In this document: in pieces, positions 17,491 through 25,653 of the stretch
How the letters are laid out: each line of letters starts with the position of its first letter
Position numbering within the stretch: position 1 is the first letter of the stretch
Assembly (NCBI GenBank): GCA_963777775.1
Contig: CAVZRL010000006.1
Span: 59,251 to 123,250, forward strand
DNA from: WHSW01 sp963777775
GTDB taxonomy: Bacteria > Actinomycetota > Thermoleophilia > Solirubrobacterales > 70-9
Length of the DNA stretch: 64,000 bases
Direction of reading: 5' to 3'
The notes under the pieces: generated by a model
Seen by the model: only the letters and a program-made list of their open reading frames with translations
Databases searched by the model: none
Told to the model about the DNA's origin: nothing
Position numbers and translations under genes: made by a program

Positions 17491-18239
17491 TGCTCTCTCC
17501 CTTCGCTCGTGATCCCGCGGTTCGTCACCGCCGCGTGCTCGCCCGTCTCCTCCTCGACCCGCTGCGGGACCTCGATGTGGTCGGCGAGCAGGCGCACCGC
17601 GCGCTCGACGTCGCCCGCCTCGACCGCCTCGAGGATCGCCGAGTGCTCGGCGACCGACTTCTCGAGGCTGCCGCGCAGGGCGAGCGATCGCGCCAGGTAG
17701 CGCGCCATCTGGCCCATCAGCAGGCGGTACATCTCCTCAAGCTTCTGGTTGCCCGAGGCGACGGCGAAGAGCTCGTGGAACTGGGCGTTGGTGTTGAAGA
17801 AGGCGTTGATCTCGCCGCGCTTCGCGTGTTCGACCATCTCCCGGTGCAGCTCCCGCAGCCGGGCGAGGTCCGTCTCGGCGAGCCGGGGCACCGCGAGCCG
17901 GATCGCCAGCGTCTCCAGCGCCTCACGCACCTGGTAGGCGTCGATGAACTCGTCCCGGGTGAGCTCGGTGACGATCGCGCCGCGCCGCGGGGTGATCGCC
18001 ACCAGCCCCTCGCTGGCGAGCCGCCCGAGCGCCTCGCGGACCGGGCCCCGGCTGACGCCGAACGAGCGCGCCAGCGCCGCCTCGCTGAGCACGCTCCCGG
18101 GGGCCAGATCGCCGGAGAGGATGTCCTCGCGCAGCCGCCCGCGCACCTGCTCTGAGAGCGTCCGATTGTCGAGCCGACGGTCGCCTCCGAGCTCGGGCTC
18201 ACCGGCTTCGTCGGTTGTCGGGGAGGTGCCGTCGCTCAT
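17487..18239 (-). CDS. GntR family (FadR/FCD type) transcriptional regulator
   Basis: This 250-aa regulator has an N-terminal winged helix at about residues 25-95 (LSEQVRGRLREDILSGDL, ALARSFGVSRGPVREALGRLASEGLV). A C-terminal all-helical FCD ligand domain follows, with metal-type residues in AQFHELF and VAEHSAIL. It is the first gene of the leftward catabolic operon and faces the amidohydrolase gene across a 113-bp control region, so it probably represses both operons until a pathway intermediate binds. Confidence 0.9.
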   Translation of the reverse strand: MSDGTSPTTDEAGEPELGGDRRLDNRTLSEQVRGRLREDILSGDLAPGSVLSEAALARSFGVSRGPVREALGRLASEGLVAITPRRGAIVTELTRDEFIDAYQVREALETLAIRLAVPRLAETDLARLRELHREMVEHAKRGEINAFFNTNAQFHELFAVASGNQKLEEMYRLLMGQMARYLARSLALRGSLEKSVAEHSAILEAVEAGDVERAVRLLADHIEVPQRVEEETGEHAAVTNRGITSEGREH

Positions 18240-18280
18240 GCCTCGGCCAGCCTGTCGAAAGGCGTCTCGCTAACTGTCGG

Positions 18281-18309
18281 TTGTCAACAGTCAACAAATA
18301 CTCTATCAT
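18281..18309 (+). promoter_or_regulatory. Sigma-70-like promoter with overlapping GTCAACA direct repeat
   Basis: A -35 TTGTCA (18281-18286), a 17-bp spacer and a -10 TATCAT (18304-18309) precede the amidohydrolase GTG at 18353. Two tandem GTCAACA units (18283-18289 and 18290-18296) overlap the -35 and spacer; their GT..AC cores resemble FadR-type operator halves. On the other strand TTGACA boxes face the GntR gene. This is the likely operator of the divergent regulon. Confidence 0.55.
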
Positions 18310-18352
18310 CCGACCCCGTGGTCGGCAAGGCCGTTGACACCGCGCACCGCGG

Positions 18353-19126
18353 GTGATCGTCGATCCGCACATGCACGTCGGCGAATTCCCGCTCTTCGAC
18401 GTCGCCCTCGACGAGGAGGGGCTGATCGCGCTGTTCGAGGAGTTCGACTACGACGCCGGGATCGTCTTTCACCCCGACAACTCGCTCACCCGCGAGATCG
18501 TCGAACGGGTGCCGAACGCGTGGGCGCTGTACTGGGCCAACCCGCGCGACCCCGACTGCGCCGAGCAGGCGGCCGAGTTCCTCGATCATCCGAAGTTCCT
18601 CGGGGTGAAGATGCACCCGCTGCTCGACGGCTATCACCCCAACGACCCGAGCGTCCATCCCATTGCCCGCCTGCTGGTCGAACGCGGGATGCCGGTGCTG
18701 ATCCACTGCGGTCACCCGATCTTCACCCTGCCGTGGAGCATCGAGGAGCTCGCGGTCGAGTTCCCCGAGCTGCGGGTCGTCCTCGGCCACATGGGCCACG
18801 GGAACATCGTCTACATCAACGGCGCGATCGACGTCGGGGTTCGCAACCCGAACGTCTACCTCGAGACCTCCGGGATGCCGATGCACTCGAAGATCCGAAC
18901 CGCGTTCGAGCGGGTCGGATCCGACCGGGTGATGTACGGCTCCGACGCGCCCTTCCACGATCCCGGCGTCGAGATCCGCAAGGTCGAGGTCAGCGGCCTC
19001 GACGAGCAGGCGCGGCGCCGGGTGCTCGGGCTGAACGCCCGTAAGCTGTTCTTCGGCAGTGACGACGCGCCGGTCTCGGCGCCCCTGGAAACCCATCAAG
19101 CACGAGGAGAGGGTCATGGAAGTTGA
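18353..19126 (+). CDS. Amidohydrolase family protein (Amidohydro_2 / ACMSD-like)
   Basis: This 257-aa metal-dependent TIM-barrel protein has DPHMH (HxH metal site), VKMHP, IHCGHP, LGHMGHGN and GSDAPFHDP (catalytic Asp). Its size and motifs fit the subfamily that contains ACMSD and resorcylate-type decarboxylases as well as hydrolases. It could decarboxylate a hydroxylated pyridine carboxylate or hydrolyse a ring-opened amide; context allows both. It starts at GTG, is first in the rightward operon and overlaps the lipoprotein gene by 11 bp. Confidence 0.85.
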   Translation: MIVDPHMHVGEFPLFDVALDEEGLIALFEEFDYDAGIVFHPDNSLTREIVERVPNAWALYWANPRDPDCAEQAAEFLDHPKFLGVKMHPLLDGYHPNDPSVHPIARLLVERGMPVLIHCGHPIFTLPWSIEELAVEFPELRVVLGHMGHGNIVYINGAIDVGVRNPNVYLETSGMPMHSKIRTAFERVGSDRVMYGSDAPFHDPGVEIRKVEVSGLDEQARRRVLGLNARKLFFGSDDAPVSAPLETHQARGEGHGS

Positions 19127-20216
19127 GCGAACCGAACTTCAACGCGGTCGCGGCGGCCGGTGGGGAAGGGGGCCGAGGCTGCTCGCCGCGGTCGCGACGC
19201 TGCTGCTGGGGGCCGGGCTGGTCGCCGGCTGCGGCAGCGATGACGACGATGACAGCACCAGCGCCGAGTCGGGCAGCGCGCCGATCTCGGCCTTCGCGAT
19301 CGTCGCCCCGGAGAAGGGCAACGACTACGGCTGGAACCAGCAGGGGGTCGAGGCCGCCGAGCAGGTCGCGGCCGACCTCGGGATCGAGGTCGAGGTCGCC
19401 GACGCCGCCGGGTACGAGGACATCTCGCCGGTTCTGCGCGAGCTCTCGACCAGCGGCAACGAGTTCATCGTCGCCCAGGCCTCCGGCTACAACACGACCG
19501 CACCCGACGTCGCCGCGCAGACCGGCGTCCCGGAGCTCGTCTGGGACAACCCGGAGGCGAACGTGCCGCCGACCTCGGCCAACGCCGGGACGGCCAGCCA
19601 GGAGGGCGCCTACCTCGCCGGCGTGCTCGCCGCGAAGACGAGCGAGAGCGGCAACCTCGGAATCGTGATCTCGGCCGACGACACGAACTGGAACAAGCAG
19701 GCCGGCGGCTTCGTCGCCGGAGCCCGCTCGGAGAACCCCGACGTGCAGATCGAGCTTGCCCAGATCGGCCAGGCCGGCTACGCGGACACCGCGGGCGGCA
19801 AGCGCGTCACCGAGGCGGTGATCGCCGACGGCGCCGACGTCGTCTTCGGGATGGGCGACGGCTCGTCGTTCGGGATGCTGCAGGCGGTCGAAGCGGCCGA
19901 CGGGGTCACGTTCATCGACGTGATCGGCGACAAGACGGCGATCGACGACCAGGGCGTGCTGCTCTCGTCGGTCCTGTGGAGCTTCGACGGGCTCTACGCG
20001 GACGCGATCGACGACATCGGCGCCGGCACGTACGGTGAAGAGGGCTATGAGCTCGACCTCGAGAACGGTGGCATCTCGCTGCTTCAGACCGATCTGATCG
20101 ACGACGCGACCTGGAGCGAGCTCGAGGACATCAAGCAGCAGATCATCGACGGAGAGATCAAGGTGCCGCTGACCGAGGAGAAGTCCCAGGTCGAGGACCT
20201 GATCGCGCAGGGCTAG
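19116..20216 (+). CDS. BMP-family ABC transporter substrate-binding lipoprotein
   Basis: This 366-aa lipoprotein carries its lipobox at LVAGC with Cys39, followed by an Asp-rich linker. The mature part is of the Med/PnrA (basic membrane protein) class: FAIVAPEKGNDYGWNQQG, ASQEGAYLAGVLAA, GADVVFGMGDGS. Most studied members bind nucleosides; here it probably delivers the pathway substrate, perhaps pyridoxal or pyridoxamine (inference). I chose Met at 19116 because GAGGAGAGG lies just upstream. Confidence 0.88.
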   Translation: MEVERTELQRGRGGRWGRGPRLLAAVATLLLGAGLVAGCGSDDDDDSTSAESGSAPISAFAIVAPEKGNDYGWNQQGVEAAEQVAADLGIEVEVADAAGYEDISPVLRELSTSGNEFIVAQASGYNTTAPDVAAQTGVPELVWDNPEANVPPTSANAGTASQEGAYLAGVLAAKTSESGNLGIVISADDTNWNKQAGGFVAGARSENPDVQIELAQIGQAGYADTAGGKRVTEAVIADGADVVFGMGDGSSFGMLQAVEAADGVTFIDVIGDKTAIDDQGVLLSSVLWSFDGLYADAIDDIGAGTYGEEGYELDLENGGISLLQTDLIDDATWSELEDIKQQIIDGEIKVPLTEEKSQVEDLIAQG

Positions 20217-20228
20217 CCGACATACAGA

Positions 20229-20270
20229 GCGGCCGGGCCGGGGCTCCGCGCGGGCCCGCGGCCCGGCCGC
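20229..20270 (+). promoter_or_regulatory. Strong stem-loop between binding-protein and ATPase genes
   Basis: A perfect 12-bp inverted repeat (20229-20240 with 20259-20270) encloses an 18-nt loop in the only gap of the transporter operon. Such hairpins often stabilise or attenuate message so that the binding protein is made in excess over the ATPase. No T-run follows, so full termination is unlikely. Confidence 0.55.
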
Positions 20271-20281
20271 AGGACCTTGAA

Positions 20282-21892
20282 GTGGCCGCCGAAAGCGACA
20301 ATCAGCCCGGGACGCAGCCGCCGCCGCTCTGCGAGCTGCGCGGGATCATCAAGGTCTTCCCGGGAGTGGTCGCCAACGACGGCATCGACCTGAAGCTCTA
20401 CGCGGGCGAGGTCCACGCGTTGCTGGGTGAGAACGGGGCCGGCAAGTCGACCCTGATCAACATCCTCTCGGGGATGTACCGGCCCGATGCCGGGGAGAGC
20501 AGCTTCGAGGGCAGGCCGGTGGAGATCGACTCCCCCCGCGCCGCGATCGAGCTCGGGATCGGCACCGTCTACCAGCACCTGACGCTGGTGCCGACCCTGA
20601 GCGTGCTCGAGAACCTGATGCTCGGCTCGCAGGGTGGAACCGGGAGGCTCGATCTCGAGGGCGCCCGGGAGCGCTTTGCCGAGCTCGCGCGACTGCTCGG
20701 CGTCGATTTCCCACCTGGGGCCCGCGCCGGCGGGCTGGCCCTCGGCCAGCAGCAGCAGGTCGAGATCATGAAGGCGCTCTGGCGACAGGGCTCGCGGGTG
20801 CTGATCCTCGACGAGCCGACCTCGATGCTGACCCCGCAGGGCTACGAGGAGCTGCGCAGCGTGCTCCGGAACCTGACCGCCGAGGGGTTGGCGGTGATCC
20901 TGATCACCCACAAGCTGCACGAGGCGATCGAGCTCGGCGACCGGGTGACGGTGCTGCGCGCCGGTCGCGTGGTCGGCTCGCTTGCGCCGGCGGAGCTCCG
21001 CGGCCGCTCCGAGCAGGAGCTCTCGGCGCGGATCGTCGAGATGATGTTCGGCGAGCAGGCGTCCGAGCTCGCCGACGCGGTCGAGGTCGAGGCGACGCCG
21101 GTGCGCCGCAAGCTGCCGTCGCGTGAGCTCGGCGAGGTCGCGCTCGCGGCCCGGGGGCTGGTGCTCGACGGCGACGACGACTCGGTCGGGCTGCGCGACG
21201 TCGGGCTCGAGCTTCGGGCGGGGGAGATCGTCGGCGTCGCCGGCGTCGACGGCAACGGGCAACGCGAGCTGGCGGAGCTGATTGCCGGCCAGCGCAGCCC
21301 GCGCGCCGGCGATGTGCTGCTCTTCGGCGAGGACGTGACCCGGCTCGGCGTCGGCGAGCGCGAGCGCCGGGGGCTGCGCTACGTCACCGACGATCGGATC
21401 GGCGAGGGGATCGTGGCCGACCTCGACGTGGGGATGAATGCGGTCCTGAAGCGGATCGGCCGCCGGCCCTTCTGGCGCGCCGGGACCGAGCGCCGCGACG
21501 AGATCGACCGCTTCGCGGAGGGGCTGGTCGAGGAGTTCGACATTCGCACGCCCGACGTCCGCACCCGGACCGCGACGCTCTCGGGCGGCAACGTGCAGAA
21601 GCTGCTCTTGGCGCGCGAGCTGGCCGGCGAACCGCGAGTGACCGTCTTCAACAAGCCGACCCACGGGCTCGACGTGCGCACGGCGGAGTTCGTCCGCGAT
21701 CAGATCCGCGAGGCGGCGGCGGCGGGGCTGGCGGCGCTCGTGATCTCGACCGAGATCGAGGAGCTGGTCGACCTCTGCGACCGGATCGTGGTCATGTCGC
21801 GCGGCGAGCTCACCGGCGAGGTCGAGAACACCGCCGGGGTCGAGGAGCGGGTCGGCGCCCTGATGCTGGCGCGCGCGGGGAGCGGCTCGTGA
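20282..21892 (+). CDS. ABC transporter ATP-binding protein, tandem nucleotide-binding domains
   Basis: This 536-aa duplicated ATPase energises the BMP-type importer. The first half is complete: Walker A GENGAGKST, an LGQQQQ signature region and Walker B VLILDEPTS. The second half has a degenerate Walker A (GVDGNGQREL) but a clear LSGGNVQK signature and VFNKPTHGLD, as is usual for simple-sugar/nucleoside-type importers. It starts at GTG. Its stop overlaps the first permease by GTGA. Confidence 0.9.
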   Translation: MAAESDNQPGTQPPPLCELRGIIKVFPGVVANDGIDLKLYAGEVHALLGENGAGKSTLINILSGMYRPDAGESSFEGRPVEIDSPRAAIELGIGTVYQHLTLVPTLSVLENLMLGSQGGTGRLDLEGARERFAELARLLGVDFPPGARAGGLALGQQQQVEIMKALWRQGSRVLILDEPTSMLTPQGYEELRSVLRNLTAEGLAVILITHKLHEAIELGDRVTVLRAGRVVGSLAPAELRGRSEQELSARIVEMMFGEQASELADAVEVEATPVRRKLPSRELGEVALAARGLVLDGDDDSVGLRDVGLELRAGEIVGVAGVDGNGQRELAELIAGQRSPRAGDVLLFGEDVTRLGVGERERRGLRYVTDDRIGEGIVADLDVGMNAVLKRIGRRPFWRAGTERRDEIDRFAEGLVEEFDIRTPDVRTRTATLSGGNVQKLLLARELAGEPRVTVFNKPTHGLDVRTAEFVRDQIREAAAAGLAALVISTEIEELVDLCDRIVVMSRGELTGEVENTAGVEERVGALMLARAGSGS

Positions 21893-23034
21893 GCGCCCGG
21901 GCGGCGCGGCTGGGCGAGGCGATTCTGACCGCCGCGGTGCCGATCGTGCTTGCGCTGATCGTCATGGGCATCCTGCTCGCGGCGCTCGGGCGCGATCCGT
22001 TCACCTTCTACGCCGACATGTTCCAGCGCGGCCTGTTCGAGTGGGAGGGCTTTCAGGAGAGCATCATCCGCAGCGCTCCGCTGCTCTTGATCGCTGCGGG
22101 GCTGATCGTCGCCTTCCGGGCCAACCTCTGGAACCTCGGCGGCGACGGCCAGTTCCTGCTCGGCGCCGCGTTCACCGCCGGCCTCGCGCCGCCGCTGCTG
22201 AGCTCGCTCGGGGTGTGGCCGATGCTGCTGATCACGATGGCGGTCGCGGCGCTCGTCGGCGGCGCCTGGACGATCATCCCGGCGCTCCTGCGCGGCCGCT
22301 ACGGGGTGAACGAGATCATCACCACGCTGATGATGTCGTTCATCGGCATCGGGGTCGCCAACGTGCTCGTCAAGGGGCCGTTTCGGACGGAAGTCCTCGG
22401 AGTCGCGCGCACCGACGTCGTCCCGTTTGACGAGCGGCTGCCACTGCTCTTCGACACCCGGATCCACCTCGGCTTCGTGATCGGCGTCGTCGCGCTGCTC
22501 GCCGTGCACGTGCTGATGACCCGGACCTCGCTCGGGCTGCGACTGCGGATCCTGGGCGCGAGCCCGCGCGCGGCGCTGCACGCCGGGCTCAATCCGGTGC
22601 GGCTGACGGTGATCGCGTTCACGCTCAGCGGCGCCCTGATCGGGCTCTCGGGATCGGTCGAGATCCTCGGCGTCCAGGGCTCCTTCCGCGCCGACTTCAA
22701 CCCCGCCTACGGGCTGCTGGTGATCCCGCTCGTCTTCCTCGCGCGGCTGAACGCGATCGGCTCGCTGGTCTTGGTGATCGTCTTCTCGGTGATCCAGATC
22801 GGTGGCGAGTCGGCGGCCCGCCAGGCCGAGATCACCACCGACGTGCTGCTCGTGCTGGTCGGGCTGATGCTGCTGTTCATGGCGCTGACCGAGTACTTGC
22901 GCACCCGCCGCGGCCAGGGCATGCGCTTCGTGCCGCCCGAGCTCGCCGAGCGCCTGCGCCCGGCCGAAGACGAGGGCGGTGCGGCGGGCGGCCGGCCGCG
23001 GCCGGCGATCGGGGCGGGGGAGGTGGGTAGGTGA
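21889..23034 (+). CDS. ABC transporter permease 1 (BMP/nucleoside type)
   Basis: This 381-aa integral membrane protein has about eight hydrophobic segments. The coupling region is around GLRLRILGASPRAALHAGLNPV, and the N-terminal FRANLWNLGGDGQFLLGA is typical of this permease class. The C-terminal tail is charged and Gly/Pro-rich. It forms the channel with permease 2. Confidence 0.88.
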   Translation: MSARAARLGEAILTAAVPIVLALIVMGILLAALGRDPFTFYADMFQRGLFEWEGFQESIIRSAPLLLIAAGLIVAFRANLWNLGGDGQFLLGAAFTAGLAPPLLSSLGVWPMLLITMAVAALVGGAWTIIPALLRGRYGVNEIITTLMMSFIGIGVANVLVKGPFRTEVLGVARTDVVPFDERLPLLFDTRIHLGFVIGVVALLAVHVLMTRTSLGLRLRILGASPRAALHAGLNPVRLTVIAFTLSGALIGLSGSVEILGVQGSFRADFNPAYGLLVIPLVFLARLNAIGSLVLVIVFSVIQIGGESAARQAEITTDVLLVLVGLMLLFMALTEYLRTRRGQGMRFVPPELAERLRPAEDEGGAAGGRPRPAIGAGEVGR

Positions 23035-23041
23035 GCGCGCG

Positions 23042-23977
23042 GTGAGCGATCTGCTGAGCCAGGAGTTCCTCACGGCGCTGATCTCGGGCGGCCTGGTAGC
23101 GGCGATGCCGCTGCTGTTCGCGAGCCTCGGCGAGCTCGTCTCCGAGCAGGCCGGGGTGCTCAACGTCGGGCTCGAGGGCTACATGCTGTTCGGTGCCTTT
23201 CTCGCCTTCGTGATCGCCTACAACACCGACTCGGAGTGGCTCGGGCTGCTCGCCGGGATCGTCGGCGGGGCGGCGGGGGCGCTGCTGATGGTCGTCTTCG
23301 CGGTCCGGATGCGGCTCGACCAGATCGTGATCGGGATCGCGATCATCCTGCTCGCCGAGGGCGCGACCAGCCTGCTCTTCGACGCCAACTACGCCGAGTC
23401 GCGGCCGCGGCTCGGGCAGCCGTCGGAGCTCGCGATCCCGCTGCTGAAGGAAATCCCGATCCTGGGCGAGAGCGTCTTCAGCCAGCACCCGATCGTCTAC
23501 CTCGGAATCGCCCTCGCCTTCGTCCTCGGCTGGATCCTGCGGCGGACCTCGGCCGGGCTCAGCATCAGGGCCGCCGGCGAGCGCCCGGAGGCGCTCGACG
23601 CGGCCGGAGTCAGCGTGATCGCGACCCGCACCTGGGCGACGCTGTGCGCCGGCGGGCTCGCCGGTCTCGGCGGCGCCTATCTGGCGATCGTCGGCGCCGG
23701 CAGCTTCACCCCGTTCATCACCCAGGGCGCCGGCTTCATCGCGATCGTGATCGCGATGCTCTCCCGCGGCAGACCGGCGTGGACGATCGTCGGTGCGGTG
23801 CTCTTCGGGATGTCGCTCTCGATCGCCACCGCGCTGCAGCTGATCGGGGTCGAGATCCAGACCGACTACGTGCAGATGCTGCCGTTCATCGCCGTGATCG
23901 TCGTCCTGGTGCTGTTCGCGCGCCGCTCCTACCTGCCGTCGGCGCTGGCGCTGCCCTACGTGCGCGGGGAGAAGTGA
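23042..23977 (+). CDS. ABC transporter permease 2 (BMP/nucleoside type)
   Basis: This 311-aa membrane protein has the conserved ASLGELVSEQAGVLNVGLEG near the N-terminus and GLSIRAAGERPEALDAAGV as the coupling loop. The GTG start at 23042 was chosen because the upstream in-frame extension is arginine-rich and out of family. It lies 1 bp from the CoxG-like gene. Confidence 0.88.
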   Translation: MSDLLSQEFLTALISGGLVAAMPLLFASLGELVSEQAGVLNVGLEGYMLFGAFLAFVIAYNTDSEWLGLLAGIVGGAAGALLMVVFAVRMRLDQIVIGIAIILLAEGATSLLFDANYAESRPRLGQPSELAIPLLKEIPILGESVFSQHPIVYLGIALAFVLGWILRRTSAGLSIRAAGERPEALDAAGVSVIATRTWATLCAGGLAGLGGAYLAIVGAGSFTPFITQGAGFIAIVIAMLSRGRPAWTIVGAVLFGMSLSIATALQLIGVEIQTDYVQMLPFIAVIVVLVLFARRSYLPSALALPYVRGEK

Positions 23978-23978
23978 G

Positions 23979-24476
23979 ATGAGGATCGAGCAGGACTTCG
24001 AGGTTCCCGCCGCAGCGCCCGAGACCTACGCGCTGCTTGTCGACCTGGAACGGGTCGCGGCGTGCATCCCGGGCAGCGAGGTCGGCGCGCGCGAGGACGA
24101 CGGCTCCCATCCGGCGAGCATCACGGTCAAGGTCGGGCCGATGCGGATGGCCTACCGTGGCAAGGTGCGGATCGACGAGCACGATGACGCCGCCCGCCGC
24201 GCCGTGCTCGCCGCCGACCTGCGCGAGCAGCGTGGCCAGGGCGCCGCGCAGGCGGAGATGACGCTGACGGTAGCCGCGAGCGGCTCCGGCTCGCGGGTCG
24301 AGACGGTGACCGACGTCAAGCTCGCCGGGCGCGCGGCGCAGATGGGGCGAGGCGTCGTCGACGACGTCGCCGCCCGGCTCGTCGCCGAGATGGCGGCGTG
24401 CATCGCCTCGCGGCTCGGACCCGCCGAGGGCGGCGAGCAAGCATTTCGAAGCAGAGGAGGAGAAACCCATGCATGA
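23979..24476 (+). CDS. CoxG-family (SRPBCC) protein
   Basis: This 165-aa START-like protein has ACIPGSE, ITVKVGPMRMAYRGKVRI and GRAAQMGRGVVDDVAARL. CoxG-type proteins accompany molybdenum hydroxylases of the CO dehydrogenase family, where they aid membrane attachment or maturation. Here it ties the rightward operon to the Mo hydroxylase encoded leftward. Its stop overlaps the aminotransferase start. Confidence 0.88.
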   Translation: MRIEQDFEVPAAAPETYALLVDLERVAACIPGSEVGAREDDGSHPASITVKVGPMRMAYRGKVRIDEHDDAARRAVLAADLREQRGQGAAQAEMTLTVAASGSGSRVETVTDVKLAGRAAQMGRGVVDDVAARLVAEMAACIASRLGPAEGGEQAFRSRGGETHA

Positions 24477-25653
24477 GCCCGACTTCACACTCAGCGCCGG
24501 GCCGACGATGTCGTCGCTTCGGGTCCAGCAGGCCCAGGGGCAACCGATGATCTTCGACTACGACCCGGTTTTCCAGGAGCGCTTTCGCGAGACCGAGCGG
24601 ATGGTCGCCGAGCTGTTTCGCACCGAGCAGGACGTGGTCCTGATGCAGGGCGAGGCGGTGCTCGGGATCGAGGCCGCGGCGCGCGGCGTCGTCCGGCCGG
24701 GAATGAAGTGCCTCAACCTGGTCTCCGGGGTGTACGCGAAGTGGTTCGGCGACTGGCTGCGCTCCTACGAGGCCGAGGTGGTCGAGCTCGAGGTGCCCTA
24801 CGACGAGGCACTGGACCCGGCCCAGGTGCGCGAGGAGCTCGAGCGCCACGGCGAGATCGAGTTCGTCGCGCTGGTGCACTCGGAGACCCCGTCGGGGGTC
24901 GAGAACCCGCTCGCCGAGATCGGCCCGATCGCCAAGCAGGCGGGGGCCCTGGTCTTCGCCGACGTCGTCTCCGCGGTCGGCGGCACCGAGCTGCGCACCG
25001 ACGACTGGGGAGTCGACCTCGCCGTCGGCGGTCCGCAGAAGTGCCTCGCCGGCCCGCCCGGGATGTCGCTTTGCGTTGTCAGCGACGACGCCTGGGCGGC
25101 GATCGAGCGCAACCCGAACGCGCCCCGCGGCTCGTTCCTCTCGCTGCTCGACTGGCGCGAGACCTGGATCGAGGGCGGCCGGGTGAAGTACCCGTACACG
25201 CCGTCGGTCTCCGACGTCAACGGCGTCCACGCCGCGGTCGGCGAGTGCCTCGACGAGGGGCTCGACGCGGTGATCGCCCGCCACGCGGCCGCCGCCCGCG
25301 CCTGCCGCGAGGGCGCCAAGGCGATGGGGCTCGAACTCTGGCCCCGCAGCGACGACTACGCCGCCAACTGCGTCACCGCGATCCGCTGCCCGGAGGGCGC
25401 TGAGGTAAAGCCGACCCTCGCCCACATCCGCGAGCGCTACGGCGTGATGCTCTCCGGCGGCTACGGAGAGCTCACCGAGAAGCTGTTCCGCCTCGGCCAC
25501 ATGGGGCCGGGGTCGCGATCGCTGTATCCGGTGGTCGCCGTGTCGGCGTTCGGCCGCGGGCTGCTCGACCTCGGGGTCGAGGTCGACCTCGGCGCCGGCG
25601 TCGACGCGACCCTGCGGGTGCTCTCCGAGAGTCAGGAGACGGTCGCCGCGTGA
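24469..25653 (+). CDS. Class V aminotransferase, pyridoxamine-pyruvate aminotransferase-like
   Basis: This 394-aa fold-type I PLP-family enzyme has Lys191 in GGPQKCLAGPPG. The motifs FDYDPVFQERF, GEAVLGIEAAARG, LNLVSGVYAKWFG and VELEVPYDEALDP, and the RLGHMGP near the C-terminus, agree closely with my memory of pyridoxamine-pyruvate aminotransferase. That enzyme uses pyridoxamine as substrate rather than PLP as cofactor and yields pyridoxal. Alanine-glyoxylate and PucG-type ureidoglycine aminotransferases are close relatives and the main alternative. Context (lactonase, SDR, FHMPC-dehydrogenase-like) favours the B6 role. Confidence 0.8.
   Translation: MHEPDFTLSAGPTMSSLRVQQAQGQPMIFDYDPVFQERFRETERMVAELFRTEQDVVLMQGEAVLGIEAAARGVVRPGMKCLNLVSGVYAKWFGDWLRSYEAEVVELEVPYDEALDPAQVREELERHGEIEFVALVHSETPSGVENPLAEIGPIAKQAGALVFADVVSAVGGTELRTDDWGVDLAVGGPQKCLAGPPGMSLCVVSDDAWAAIERNPNAPRGSFLSLLDWRETWIEGGRVKYPYTPSVSDVNGVHAAVGECLDEGLDAVIARHAAAARACREGAKAMGLELWPRSDDYAANCVTAIRCPEGAEVKPTLAHIRERYGVMLSGGYGELTEKLFRLGHMGPGSRSLYPVVAVSAFGRGLLDLGVEVDLGAGVDATLRVLSESQETVAA

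Noticed and set aside
21700..23163. Long minus-strand frames opposite the importer permeases, and similar long frames opposite 56.5-58.5 kb
   Set aside because: They are rich in charged residues (RDHQ), have no domain sense and lie exactly antisense to well-supported ABC transporter genes.
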